Shown piece by piece: positions 48,415 through 56,675 of a stretch of DNA of 64,000 nt. Origin of the DNA: Oscillospiraceae bacterium (lineage in GTDB: Bacteria > Bacillota > Clostridia > Oscillospirales > Oscillospiraceae); the NCBI GenBank assembly GCA_902790375.1, contig CADARY010000015.1, forward strand, positions 61,868 through 125,867. The letters run 5' to 3'. Under the pieces are notes generated by a model. The model was not told the DNA's origin. It ran no database searches and saw only the letters and a program-made list of their open reading frames with translations. Every line of letters begins with the position of its first letter. The first letter of the stretch is position 1. Both the position numbers and the translations under genes were made by a program.

Positions 48415-49944
48415 TCAATAATAGCCATAGCCGTAGCTGTAGTTGTTGTACTGGTACTTTCTGCTTGAGCCCTCGAGCGCGCCGTTGAGCACAAAGCCAA
48501 GGACATTCACATCCGCATAGCCCAACTGCTGCATGCATTCCCCAAGCAGATTTCTCGGGCACATGTTCTCACGGACGACGACCACCATGCCATCCAGCTC
48601 CTGCGCCACGGACACGGCGTCAATAACCGCGCCGATCGGGGGCAGGTCGATCACAATATAGTCGTAGACCTTGGCAAGAGTCTCCAGCAGCTTCTCCATG
48701 CGTTTGGAGTTGAGCATTTCCGAAGGATTCTCCGCGGTCTCGCCGGCAGGCAAAAGATCAAAGCCGGTCTCGCTGTTGCTGCTCTGGTAATGCCGCAGGG
48801 CGGCCGCAATATCCGGTGACTTGTCTGTGATCACTTCGTTCAGTCCCGGCGATCTCATAAGCTTGGTTTTTTCATGCAGAGAGGCGCGGCGCATATCCGC
48901 ATCGATCAGAAGCGTCTTTTTTCCCAGCTCTGCCAGAGAATAGGCGAGGTTCAGCGCGATGGTGCTCTTGCCGTCGCTGGGCTGTGCGCTGGTGATGCCG
49001 ATCAGATGGCAGCTGGTATCCTCACGCGGAAAGCACATGACAAGGTTTGTACGCAGACGCTTGAAGGCTTCCTTGGCGGCAAAGCTGAGGTTTTCGCAAA
49101 TCGGCATCATCGCGTCCTTGCCTCTGGCGGTATGCGATGAGGCTCTGGCAACTCTGCGCTCCTTGCCGTCCTCGTTTTTCCCTCCGTAATAGGAGGAGTA
49201 ATAATAGCCCTTCTTCTGCGACAGGCGCATATCCGGGATCATGGCCAGGACCTTGACCTTGGGATAGAGCTGACGCAGCTCATCGGAAGAGTGGACCGTA
49301 ACATCGTTCTGCTCTTTAATGATGAAACGCACGGCAATAAAGCCGGCAGCGAGAACAGCGCCGACAAGAACGCCGATAATCAGATTCTTTGAGTAGCTCG
49401 GGCCCGCGCGGTGCTCGGGAATAATGGCATAGTCAATAATGCGGACGCTGCTTCCGTCAACGATCTCGGCAATACGATCCGGCAGGACCTCGGTAATGGT
49501 ATTGACGATGCGCTCCGCCTCGGTGGGGCTTTTACTCGTGATCGTCGCATCAAAGGTCGCGGAGTTGCCGTCCACTTTTGTGGTGAGCATTCTGCGAAGC
49601 TCTTCATAGCCATACGGGAAATTGCCCTTCTCGATGACATCCTCCAGGGTGGTGCGGGACTGAAGAATGCGCAGATAGGTATTCACCAGTGAGCTCGAAG
49701 CGCTCAGTTCTCCGGCGGAGATCGAGTAGCTGGTCGAGCCGATCGAGATTGAGCTGTTGTTCACATAGAAGGTTGCCGTTGCCTGATAAGTCGGCGCAAT
49801 GAAGAATGCCGTCACTGCCAGGACAGCCGCGCCTGTGATGAGAGCGGTGAGAATGATGCCCAACGCATTTCGCCACAGTTCCTTGGCGATGGGTACCAGG
49901 TCGATATATTCTTCAGATTTTTCGATTTTCTTATTCGCGTTCAT
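48415..49944 (-). CDS. Fused polysaccharide co-polymerase / bacterial tyrosine kinase (Wzz + CpsD type)
   Basis: The protein is 509 aa. The Wzz-like part has transmembrane helices at about 28-50 and 183-205 flanking an extracytoplasmic domain. A BY-kinase domain follows with Walker A SAQPSDGKST (about 319-328), A' LLIDADMR and B VIDLPP. The last 14 residues hold seven tyrosines for autophosphorylation, and there is a second tyrosine cluster (YYYSSYY) in the linker. Firmicutes usually split these into two proteins; here they form one chain, as in proteobacterial Wzc. It would control polysaccharide chain length and export. GAGGAG SD. Confidence 0.9.
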   Translation of the reverse strand: MNANKKIEKSEEYIDLVPIAKELWRNALGIILTALITGAAVLAVTAFFIAPTYQATATFYVNNSSISIGSTSYSISAGELSASSSLVNTYLRILQSRTTLEDVIEKGNFPYGYEELRRMLTTKVDGNSATFDATITSKSPTEAERIVNTITEVLPDRIAEIVDGSSVRIIDYAIIPEHRAGPSYSKNLIIGVLVGAVLAAGFIAVRFIIKEQNDVTVHSSDELRQLYPKVKVLAMIPDMRLSQKKGYYYSSYYGGKNEDGKERRVARASSHTARGKDAMMPICENLSFAAKEAFKRLRTNLVMCFPREDTSCHLIGITSAQPSDGKSTIALNLAYSLAELGKKTLLIDADMRRASLHEKTKLMRSPGLNEVITDKSPDIAAALRHYQSSNSETGFDLLPAGETAENPSEMLNSKRMEKLLETLAKVYDYIVIDLPPIGAVIDAVSVAQELDGMVVVVRENMCPRNLLGECMQQLGYADVNVLGFVLNGALEGSSRKYQYNNYSYGYGYY

Positions 49945-49968
49945 TGGCGCTCCTCTTTTTTCCGGCGG

Positions 49969-51258
49969 TCATTTCAGTATATTTTTAATGATCGACTCGA
50001 AATACTGCGGATCATCCTTCAGGATTTCCTTGGTGGTCTCTGTGAGATTCAGCTCTTCCTTGATCTCATCGAAATACCCGAGGTTGTCCATACGCGTAAA
50101 GATCAGCTTGCCGATCAAGCGATGCGCCAGACTGTTGAGCTCCTGACTGTTGGAGGAAACCTTAAAGCTTGGCGGCACCATTTCCTGCGTAATATAGTAC
50201 TGGTCGTCGTAGGTGGGCGTCTTTCCGGCGTCGATATATCCGTCACCGACCAGATATTTGCGAATGCTGATGTAACGGTTGCCAAAGGCCGCGAGCATCG
50301 CATCATCCACAGCCTCCACCATGCTGGAAGAGTAAGTGGAATAGTAGTGTATGTACGGCCCGAGGATGATAAAGCGATCCGGGTTTTGCGTCTGCCGCTC
50401 CAGCAGAGCGCTGACCTGCCTGACCAGATCGTCAGCATCTTTGTACTCGCCGTACATGCCGATGAAAATCACATGGATATAGTCTTTATACAAATCCTCA
50501 GACGCGGTTTTGATCACCGTCTCCGCCGGGACAACGACCTCGCTGCCGGGCTCGAGGCGCGTGAAGCTGTAGCTGAGGTTTCTGTAATAGCTGCTGCCGT
50601 CCTGGTTCAGGCTCAGCTTTCCCTCGACGCCCGCAATGACGACGTTATTGACGCCCGCATCGCCGCCGGTAAGCGGTGTAACGATCGCGCCCTCGGAGGA
50701 AGTGAAGCTGATTTCGACGGGCTCCGTTCCTGCCGGAATCGTAAACTCCTTTGACACGATGTAAGGATCTACGCCGGCACGACCCATGATGGTATAGCTG
50801 GACTCACGCCCCGAGGCCATATTGACCACCGGGATATTGACATTGTATTTCTTCCAGTCAAGGCGCGAGTAATCCGTGGCATTCTCGATCGAGCTGCTGA
50901 GATCATAAATGTCGCAGAGATAGGTATTGATATAGGTCTGGAGCACATACGGATAGTTGAGCAGGCCCGAGACGGCTGCCGTGGTGTTATCCCCCCAGCA
51001 GACGATGCCGGGCATGTACTCTGCGACGGTCTTGAGGTCCTTTTCGTATTCGGCGTCTACGACGGCCATGGATTCCTGCCGCGCTTCCGCCTGCTGCTGC
51101 TGCTGCTGGACATAGGCTTCGGAAAGCTCCTTGTCGTGTGCCTCCGTCTGTTTACGCAGACGCATGCCAAAATACGCGATCCCCGCAATGACAATCAGGA
51201 TCAGGATAACAAGAAAAACATTCCATATTTTTCTTCTTTTGCTTGTGTCTTCCCACAT
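49969..51258 (-). CDS. Membrane-anchored SGNH-hydrolase-like protein with degenerate active site
   Basis: The protein is 429 aa. A transmembrane helix at about 11-32 is followed by a Gln-rich coiled-coil (EAYVQQQQQQAEARQ) and an extracytoplasmic domain. Strands such as GIVCWGDNTTAAV, HVIFIGMYGEY and RFIILGPYIHYYS follow the SGNH/GDSL pattern. However, the expected block I Ser is Asn (GDN) and no clear DxxH triad motif is found; the matching C-terminal place reads SNSQELN. A binding or scaffolding rather than esterase role is inferred. It lies between the LCP and BY-kinase genes with gaps of 28 and 24 bp. Confidence 0.65.
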   Translation of the reverse strand: MWEDTSKRRKIWNVFLVILILIVIAGIAYFGMRLRKQTEAHDKELSEAYVQQQQQQAEARQESMAVVDAEYEKDLKTVAEYMPGIVCWGDNTTAAVSGLLNYPYVLQTYINTYLCDIYDLSSSIENATDYSRLDWKKYNVNIPVVNMASGRESSYTIMGRAGVDPYIVSKEFTIPAGTEPVEISFTSSEGAIVTPLTGGDAGVNNVVIAGVEGKLSLNQDGSSYYRNLSYSFTRLEPGSEVVVPAETVIKTASEDLYKDYIHVIFIGMYGEYKDADDLVRQVSALLERQTQNPDRFIILGPYIHYYSTYSSSMVEAVDDAMLAAFGNRYISIRKYLVGDGYIDAGKTPTYDDQYYITQEMVPPSFKVSSNSQELNSLAHRLIGKLIFTRMDNLGYFDEIKEELNLTETTKEILKDDPQYFESIIKNILK

Positions 51259-51286
51259 AGATATTCTCCGCTATTTTTATATTTCG

Positions 51287-52261
51287 TTAAGCACAAAAAA
51301 CAGAGCGAACGCAGCCCCAAAGCGAGGCCTCATCTACAATGTATTCCGGGAAATCCTGGCCCGGCTGATAAGTCCCGTCCGCCGTGACAGCAGGAAGGAT
51401 TGTATACGTATTGAGATTATCGGTCATGGTGGAGACATTCTCCACGCTCAGATCAGTGTTGATGAATTTCTCCACCGTGTGAAAAATTCTGGCAGCAAGA
51501 TCAGGGTCTTCCGCAGACGCCCGCCGCGCCGCATCCACAAAGGCGGTAAGATACAGACGATGGTGCGCCATGCGGCGAAGATTATCGTCAAGCAAAGAGG
51601 TATCCCTGTAGCGGACAAAGCGCAGAGCGTCGGCGCCTCTCAAGGTAATGCGGGCGCCCTTCACATAGTCCGGGCCGAGGGCCGGTATATCGTCTTCCAG
51701 CGTAACGGTGATCCCGCCCACCAGATCATTGACATAGGGCACGGTATCCATGGTGAAAGCCAGATAGTTGTCGATCGGGGCTTCAAACAGGAGCCCCTCA
51801 ACAGCCTTTCTGGTATTCTCACAGCTGTCTTTCCCGCCTGACCCATAGGTGTGCGCCAGGGTGATCTGCATGCGCTGCGTTCCGCCGGAGGTCACAGGTA
51901 CCTCGCACATGGTGTCGCGGCAGATCTGAAACGGGATAACCGTCCTGGCTGCATGGTCAAAGACCAGCACGACAAGAAAATCCGCCAGATTGAAATTATA
52001 GGGCAAGCCCTCATACTGCTTTTCGTCGTCAATGAAATTGTCCGTACCCATGAGCAGCAGGGTGCTCATATTGCGCTTCAGAGGATAGCTTTCGCCCTGA
52101 TAGCTGAGGGAGGGACGATAGCGCATGGCGGCGTCTTCCGGCTTGACAAGATCCGCGTCCTGCGCCTTTGCGCGTCTTTGCAGGGCGTAATACCCCAGAA
52201 GTACAACGATCCCGGTCAAAACCACCAGGCCGATCAGCAGAGGGGTTCTCTTCTTTTTCAT
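51287..52261 (-). CDS. LytR-CpsA-Psr (LCP) family wall polysaccharide ligase
   Basis: The protein is 324 aa from ATG 52261 (MKKKRT); a GTG 15 bp upstream is the alternative, and neither has a good SD. One transmembrane helix (about 8-25) leads to an LCP domain with LLLMGTDN, ADFLVVLVFD, ICRDTMCEV, and GADALRFVRYRD with the Arg residues that bind the pyrophosphate lipid. LCP enzymes attach wall teichoic acids or capsule to peptidoglycan. A strong terminator hairpin lies just 20-42 nt upstream of the start, so expression may depend on read-through from the upstream secreted-protein gene. Confidence 0.85.
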   Translation of the reverse strand: MKKKRTPLLIGLVVLTGIVVLLGYYALQRRAKAQDADLVKPEDAAMRYRPSLSYQGESYPLKRNMSTLLLMGTDNFIDDEKQYEGLPYNFNLADFLVVLVFDHAARTVIPFQICRDTMCEVPVTSGGTQRMQITLAHTYGSGGKDSCENTRKAVEGLLFEAPIDNYLAFTMDTVPYVNDLVGGITVTLEDDIPALGPDYVKGARITLRGADALRFVRYRDTSLLDDNLRRMAHHRLYLTAFVDAARRASAEDPDLAARIFHTVEKFINTDLSVENVSTMTDNLNTYTILPAVTADGTYQPGQDFPEYIVDEASLWGCVRSVFCA

Positions 52262-52280
52262 ACAGCAAACTGACACAAAT

Positions 52281-52303
52281 AAAGGGCGGTCGAGCCGCCC
52301 TTT
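52281..52303 (-). terminator. Terminator or attenuator directly upstream of the LCP gene
   Basis: Stem AAAGGGCGG / CCGCCCTTT with a 5-nt loop, followed by atttg on the minus strand. It separates the abundant-looking small secreted protein gene from LCP-SGNH-BY-kinase. No separate promoter was found after it. Confidence 0.7.
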
Positions 52304-52338
52304 ACCTGTTTACACATCCAATTCAGCCTCGGCACCGC

Positions 52339-52836
52339 TCAGGCTGCTTTTTTTGCAATGACGATCTCGCAGGAACCGTTCACCGTGATCTCATATTTCC
52401 CTTCGCTATTCTTGTTCAGATCCTTGGCAATCAGCTTTACGATCGTGCCGTCCGGATAGATAACATAAACGACTGCATCCTCGTCGAGTGCGATGGTGAC
52501 CGTCGACTCTCCGCTGGTCTCAACAGAAAGGGCGTCGGTAGCCAGGCTGCCGTCTTCCTTGACCTTGTTGAGTGTCTTGTCCATCTCAGCCTTCTGCTCC
52601 GCGGTCATATCCTTGAGGCTGACAATCTTCGCATCATTGCTCGCGCTGTTGGTGGTTGTGTGCGTGGTCGTAGTCGCGGGCACATTCGTGACAACCGTTG
52701 CATCCGCCACAGCTTCGCTCTCAGAGGGGAGATCGCTGACGCCCCATTTTTTTATGGGAGAAACTTCGGCAAAGGCAACAGCACTGAAGCTGAGAACCAT
52801 TGTGAGGGTCAGAACCATTGCAAGCAGCTTTTTCAT
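52339..52836 (-). CDS. Small secreted protein, first gene of the exopolysaccharide operon
   Basis: The protein is 165 aa from the ATG at 52836 (GGAGG SD). A signal peptide (1-23, ending AFA) precedes a Thr/Ser/Asn-rich linker (VPATTTTHTTTNSASN) and a compact C-terminal domain of about 70 residues (STVTIALDEDAVVYVIYPDG...YEITVNGSCEIVIAKKAA), beta-rich by pattern. No known family recognised. It is separated from the LCP gene by a terminator, so it is probably made in excess over the downstream genes. Confidence 0.7.
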   Translation of the reverse strand: MKKLLAMVLTLTMVLSFSAVAFAEVSPIKKWGVSDLPSESEAVADATVVTNVPATTTTHTTTNSASNDAKIVSLKDMTAEQKAEMDKTLNKVKEDGSLATDALSVETSGESTVTIALDEDAVVYVIYPDGTIVKLIAKDLNKNSEGKYEITVNGSCEIVIAKKAA

Positions 52837-53249
52837 GACTAAATCCTCCATTAATAAGTGTTTTTCCTTTATTATGGTTGTTAAAGTTTTGAACTCCCGG
52901 CACACGGATATGCCCGAACGGTATATCCTTCCTATTAAATCCGATTATATTGCCTGTGCGAGAATCCATCAAATAACTTACACGCTGATAGTATCATAGC
53001 TGAAAGAATTTTTCAAGTTTTTATGAAATCAAAAATTTACAAAAGATAGCCAAATTTTCTGTGCTTTTCCACCCCACTTTGCACAAATACATCAAACCTC
53101 TTTGCCCACATCAGATAAAATTTGTTAAAAACGAGAAAACGCCCGGTCTCTTTCTGTGCTCTGCCTCATCTTGAGTCGATTTTGAGCGCTTTTTTGTGAT
53201 AATATATTTTTTACACATGCTCCTGTCGGGAGAGAAAGGACGCAGCAAC
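52837..53249. other. AT-rich intergenic region between divergent genes
   Basis: About 410 bp without a gene. It holds the promoter at 52944-52972 and a leader with a small hairpin (ggatat...atatcc near 52920). From about 52990 to 53210 the DNA is markedly AT-rich compared with the rest of the window, with no frame that looks like protein. Confidence 0.6.
52944..52972 (-). promoter_or_regulatory. Promoter of the exopolysaccharide operon
   Basis: TTGATG (52967-52972), a 17-bp spacer and a perfect TATAAT (52944-52949). Transcription would begin near 52937, giving a leader of about 100 nt before the small secreted protein. Confidence 0.75.
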
Positions 53250-53552
53250 ATGAAAAAACTCCTCCCTATACTGTTGACGCTGGCAATGCTTCTGTGCCTG
53301 GCGCCCTGTGCCGAGGCTGAGACGCCCGAGCTCGCCATTCCCTTCCGCTTTGCCTCGAAGGCGGAGGGCGTGGAGCTGCTGCTGGCGAACAAGGAGTACT
53401 ACGCCAAATTCAGCCCCAACAAGCTCGACTATATTATGCAGCGCACCGGCGCCGACATGGAGGAATATCTTGCGTTGGCAAAGGAACAGGTTCTCGACTG
53501 GACAGACGAAGAGAAGGATATCATCACCCGCGGCATACAAAGGCTACCATAA
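53250..53552 (+). CDS. Small secreted protein, apparently frameshifted near its end
   Basis: The protein is 100 aa from ATG 53250 (GAAAGGA SD). The signal peptide (1-22) ends in AEA and the mature part is helical (EGVELLLANKEYYAKFSPNKLDYIM with a GAD turn, then MEEYLALAKEQVLDWTDEEK). In frame it ends abruptly with ITRGIQRLP. One base skipped near 53536 would give ITRG-YKGYHNPEIIEGIIDILSQ, ending at 53595, which reads as a natural helical C-terminus. Either the gene is damaged or the base is a sequence error. Function unknown. Confidence 0.6.
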   Translation: MKKLLPILLTLAMLLCLAPCAEAETPELAIPFRFASKAEGVELLLANKEYYAKFSPNKLDYIMQRTGADMEEYLALAKEQVLDWTDEEKDIITRGIQRLP

Positions 53553-53638
53553 CCCCGAAATCATCGAGGGCATCATCGACATTCTGAGCCAATAACAGCG
53601 GCAGGCTGTGCCGCGCTCTGCGGGAGTGCGCTTCCTGT

Positions 53639-53667
53639 TTGACTTTCTCTCCTGTTTCAAGTAGAAT
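53639..53667 (+). promoter_or_regulatory. Promoter of the HD-GYP gene
   Basis: TTGACT (53639-53644), a 17-bp spacer and TAGAAT (53662-53667), 30 bp upstream of the start codon; GAAGGAG is the SD. Confidence 0.7.
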
Positions 53668-53696
53668 AGGCGCATTCTTGTGAAGGAGCACCGTCT

Positions 53697-55292
53697 ATGA
53701 ACAGAAATCGTCCTCTGCTTCCCACAGTCATTTTATCCATCGCATGCGCCTGCCTTGTCATCGTAGGCCGTGTTCTGCCAAGCAGCAGCGTCTTGAACCT
53801 CGGCCCCGCTTCGATCCCCTTCACCGATTTCTTTTTTGTGATCTCCGCCGGCATTGGCAGTCTGGGCAGCGGTCTGCTGTCGTTTGTCCTTGTCTTTATT
53901 GCGGAATTCATCCGTTTCAGCGGAGATATGTCCCTTTATGCGGTATCTACCTATCTTATTGTTGTGCTTTTTACCGCGAGTCTGTCCACGGCGGGTTGGT
54001 TCAAGACCGTGAAGAAGACCGTTATCGGCTGCATCCTGACCACCGCCGCGCTGGCCTTTTGCTGGCTGCTGACCTTTACGGTCGTTCTGCCGGATGGCGC
54101 TCTCCCCAACACCCTGTATAAAGGCGCCCCATACTGGCAGCTCTTTGTGATGGCGCTTCCTGAGACGGCGCTTGCTTTTGCGGCTGTGTATCTGTTCTAC
54201 CATAAAGCGCCCCTGCATGTTCGCACCCTGATGGCAAACGCCTGGATCTATGATCCCTGCGAATACGGCAAGCTTCGGAAGAACCAGGTGCTCGCTCGGC
54301 GCATCACCGCTTTCTCCATGCTGGAAACCTTGATTTTGTATCTTGCCGCCCTGTTCTGCACGAACCTGCTCTCCGCCGGTGCGGAAAGAACGCCTTTTAA
54401 TCTCTCCTACGTTCTTTCCAAATGGCAGGACAATCTTCGGCTTGCTCTCATGATGATGTGTGTGGGCGTTCCGATTGCTTATCTGTTCAATCGCTTTATC
54501 ATGCAGGCTGTCGTATTTCCCATCAATCGAATGTCCAATTACATGGATCAGTATTATGCGCAGCAGCGGGAAGCCGGCGCCAGGCATGAATTTCCGGACC
54601 TGCATATCCAAACGGGAGACGAGGTCGAGCGCCTGTATCACAGCCTCCGGAAAATGGTTCATGATATGGATGCCTATGTCGATCATATCATAGAGCAGGA
54701 GCAGAAAACCGCCCATCTTACGAAAGACTTCATGATGGCGCTGGCCAAGGCCGTTGACGCAAAAGACCATTATACCAGCGGTCACTCCGTTCGCGTGGCG
54801 CAGTATTCCAGAGAAATTGCCAGGCGAATGGGAAAAACGCCGGAGGAGCAGGAGGATATCTACACGCTGGGTCTGCTTCATGATATAGGGAAAATCGGCG
54901 TTCCCGAGTCCATCATCAACAAAAACGGCAGACTTACCGATGAAGAATTCAAGACCATTAAAGAGCATCCTGTTATGGGCTATGATATTTTGAAGAACGT
55001 CAAAGAGCTGCCGACCCTCGCGGTGGGAGCCCGGTGGCACCACGAGCGTTTTGACGGCCGCGGTTACCCCGACGGGCTCAGCGGTGAGAGCATCCCGCTC
55101 GAAGCCCGGATCATCGGCGTAGCGGATGCATACGACGCCATGACCAGTAATCGCGCCTACTCCAGCGTCAGGCCTCAGGAGCAGGTCAGAGCTGAGATCG
55201 TGCGCTGCAAGGGCAGCCAGTTTGATCCGGCCATCGCCGATGTGATGGTCAGCATCATGGATGACGACAAGGCTTACAAGCTCCACGAGTAG
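53697..55292 (+). CDS. Membrane HD-GYP domain protein (putative c-di-GMP phosphodiesterase)
   Basis: The protein is 531 aa. The N-terminal 280 or so residues contain about eight hydrophobic helices with no recognised sensor name; the layout is reminiscent of MASE or ECF-type membrane domains. A HAMP-like stretch (about 275-335; FPINRMSNYMDQYY, DEVERLYHSLRKM) links to the HD-GYP domain (about 345-520) with GHSVRVAQYSREIA, LLHDIGKIGVP and HHERFDGRGYP, all metal-binding residues present. It would hydrolyse c-di-GMP to GMP or pGpG. It lies next to the exopolysaccharide operon, a common c-di-GMP target. Confidence 0.87.
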   Translation: MNRNRPLLPTVILSIACACLVIVGRVLPSSSVLNLGPASIPFTDFFFVISAGIGSLGSGLLSFVLVFIAEFIRFSGDMSLYAVSTYLIVVLFTASLSTAGWFKTVKKTVIGCILTTAALAFCWLLTFTVVLPDGALPNTLYKGAPYWQLFVMALPETALAFAAVYLFYHKAPLHVRTLMANAWIYDPCEYGKLRKNQVLARRITAFSMLETLILYLAALFCTNLLSAGAERTPFNLSYVLSKWQDNLRLALMMMCVGVPIAYLFNRFIMQAVVFPINRMSNYMDQYYAQQREAGARHEFPDLHIQTGDEVERLYHSLRKMVHDMDAYVDHIIEQEQKTAHLTKDFMMALAKAVDAKDHYTSGHSVRVAQYSREIARRMGKTPEEQEDIYTLGLLHDIGKIGVPESIINKNGRLTDEEFKTIKEHPVMGYDILKNVKELPTLAVGARWHHERFDGRGYPDGLSGESIPLEARIIGVADAYDAMTSNRAYSSVRPQEQVRAEIVRCKGSQFDPAIADVMVSIMDDDKAYKLHE

Positions 55293-55320
55293 AGCGAGCC
55301 TCTGCCGTCCCGGCTTAGAT

Positions 55321-55368
55321 AACGGCTCTTCCGAGCAGATCCATTTCTGTCCCGGAAGAGCCGTTTTT
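55321..55368 (+). terminator. Terminator of the HD-GYP gene
   Basis: Perfect 13-bp arms aacggctcttccg / cggaagagccgtt followed by TTT. The next 190 bp (55369-55560) hold no gene. Confidence 0.8.
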
Positions 55369-55562
55369 GATGAGAGGAGGTGGCTGTTGAGGCCGCTTTA
55401 TCACGTGAAAGCGTTCAGCGATTCGTATAGCCGTTCAGACAGCTTCGCTGCCAGGCATTTCCCTCCAAGCCGGTTTACAGATTCTCTGACGCATGACGCA
55501 GGCGCGTCATTCAGGGCCCACGCTGCCATGCAATGGCATTATTGCAAAACAATAAAGGCGTC

Positions 55563-55612
55563 TTGACAAGTGACCTTTCGTTCACTATAATGGGTGAACG
55601 AAAGGTCACTTG
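55563..55612 (+). promoter_or_regulatory. Promoter with a large perfect palindromic operator for the TetR gene
   Basis: TTGACA (55563-55568), a 17-bp spacer and TATAAT (55586-55591) form a consensus promoter. A perfect inverted repeat with 19-bp arms (55567-55585 caagtgacctttcgttcac and 55594-55612) is centred on the -10 box. TetR regulators bind such palindromes and block RNA polymerase, so autorepression is inferred. Confidence 0.88.
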
Positions 55613-55630
55613 CTGCATATGGAGGTACTT

Positions 55631-56230
55631 ATGGCAAACGATACGAAAGAGAGAATCCTTGCCGCTGCGCTGGAAATGTTTTCGCAATACGGCTATGCCG
55701 GCACAAATATCCGTGAACTGAGCGCATCGCTCGGGCTTGTCAAGTCCGGGGTCTATAAGCACTATGAGAGCAAGGAGGCAATCTGGAACGCGCTGCTGGA
55801 TCAAATGATCGCCTACTACGGGGAACACTTCGGGTCGGCAGAGCGCTTGCCGCCTGTGCCGGATTCCCCGGAAGAGCTGGTGCAGATGACGATGCAGATG
55901 GTAAATTTCACAGTCCATGATGAGAGGATCATCATGACGCGAAAGGTGCTGACGCTGGAACAGTACCGGGATGCACGTGCGCGGGAGCTTGCAACAAAGC
56001 ACTTCCTCACCGGACTTATCGACATGTTCACGCATGTATTCACAGGTATGATGGATAAAGGACTGCTCCGGCGGGACGATCCTGTCATGCTGGCCTTTGC
56101 CTATACCGCGCCGATCTCCGCCTTGATTCATCTGTGCGACCGGGAACCGGCAAAGACAGGGGAAGCAATGCGGCAGGTCGAGGCATTCAGCCGCCATTTC
56201 ATCAAAACGTACGGCGAGGATATACGGTGA
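55631..56230 (+). CDS. TetR-family transcriptional repressor
   Basis: The protein is 199 aa from the ATG at 55631 (GGAGG SD); an upstream TTG lies next to the operator and is rejected. The N-terminal helix-turn-helix (about 8-52) reads RILAAALEMFSQYGYAGTN and LGLVKSGVYKHYESKEAIW, typical of TetR. The rest is the helical ligand-binding and dimer domain, with no clue to the ligand. It probably represses itself and the downstream VOC protein, with only 4 bp between the genes, through the palindrome at its promoter. Confidence 0.9.
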   Translation: MANDTKERILAAALEMFSQYGYAGTNIRELSASLGLVKSGVYKHYESKEAIWNALLDQMIAYYGEHFGSAERLPPVPDSPEELVQMTMQMVNFTVHDERIIMTRKVLTLEQYRDARARELATKHFLTGLIDMFTHVFTGMMDKGLLRRDDPVMLAFAYTAPISALIHLCDREPAKTGEAMRQVEAFSRHFIKTYGEDIR

Positions 56231-56234
56231 GGAT

Positions 56235-56597
56235 ATGAAATTCAAGGGAAGTCTGATCGTCGTAAAAGACTGCGGGAAAGCGTTGAAATTTTATCAGGAC
56301 ATGTTCGGATTCGCGTTGATTCGGGATCATGACGGCAACATGGAGCTGTCCGGGAATCTGTATCTCCAGGAAGAAAAATACTGGGAGCGGTTTACTGGGA
56401 GGCGCGTGATTCCGCAAAGCAATCAAACGGAGCTGTATTTTGAAGAGCCGGAGATCGACGGCTTCGCAGAAAAGCTTGAAAGGCTCTATCCTGACACGGA
56501 ATACGTCAATCACCTGATGACGCACAGCTGGGGACAGCGTGTCGTCAGATTCTATGACCCGGACGGCAACCTCATCGAAGTTGGCACCCCTGTATGA
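56235..56597 (+). CDS. VOC-superfamily protein (glyoxalase/bleomycin-resistance-like)
   Basis: The protein is 120 aa, one VOC (vicinal oxygen chelate) module: KDCGKALKFYQDMFGF at the start and VVRFYDPDGNLIEVG at the end, the last with the metal-type Glu. A Trp-rich middle (EKYWERF) follows LSGNLYLQE. VOC proteins act as lyases, dioxygenases or drug-binding proteins; the substrate is unknown. Being in the TetR transcription unit suggests inducible detoxification. Confidence 0.82.
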   Translation: MKFKGSLIVVKDCGKALKFYQDMFGFALIRDHDGNMELSGNLYLQEEKYWERFTGRRVIPQSNQTELYFEEPEIDGFAEKLERLYPDTEYVNHLMTHSWGQRVVRFYDPDGNLIEVGTPV

Positions 56598-56675
56598 CCC
56601 GTGCAAAAAGGAAAAATGCGAACGTCATGGAAGCATCGAGAAAAGAATGATCTTGAAAAAAGGAGATAATACAGA

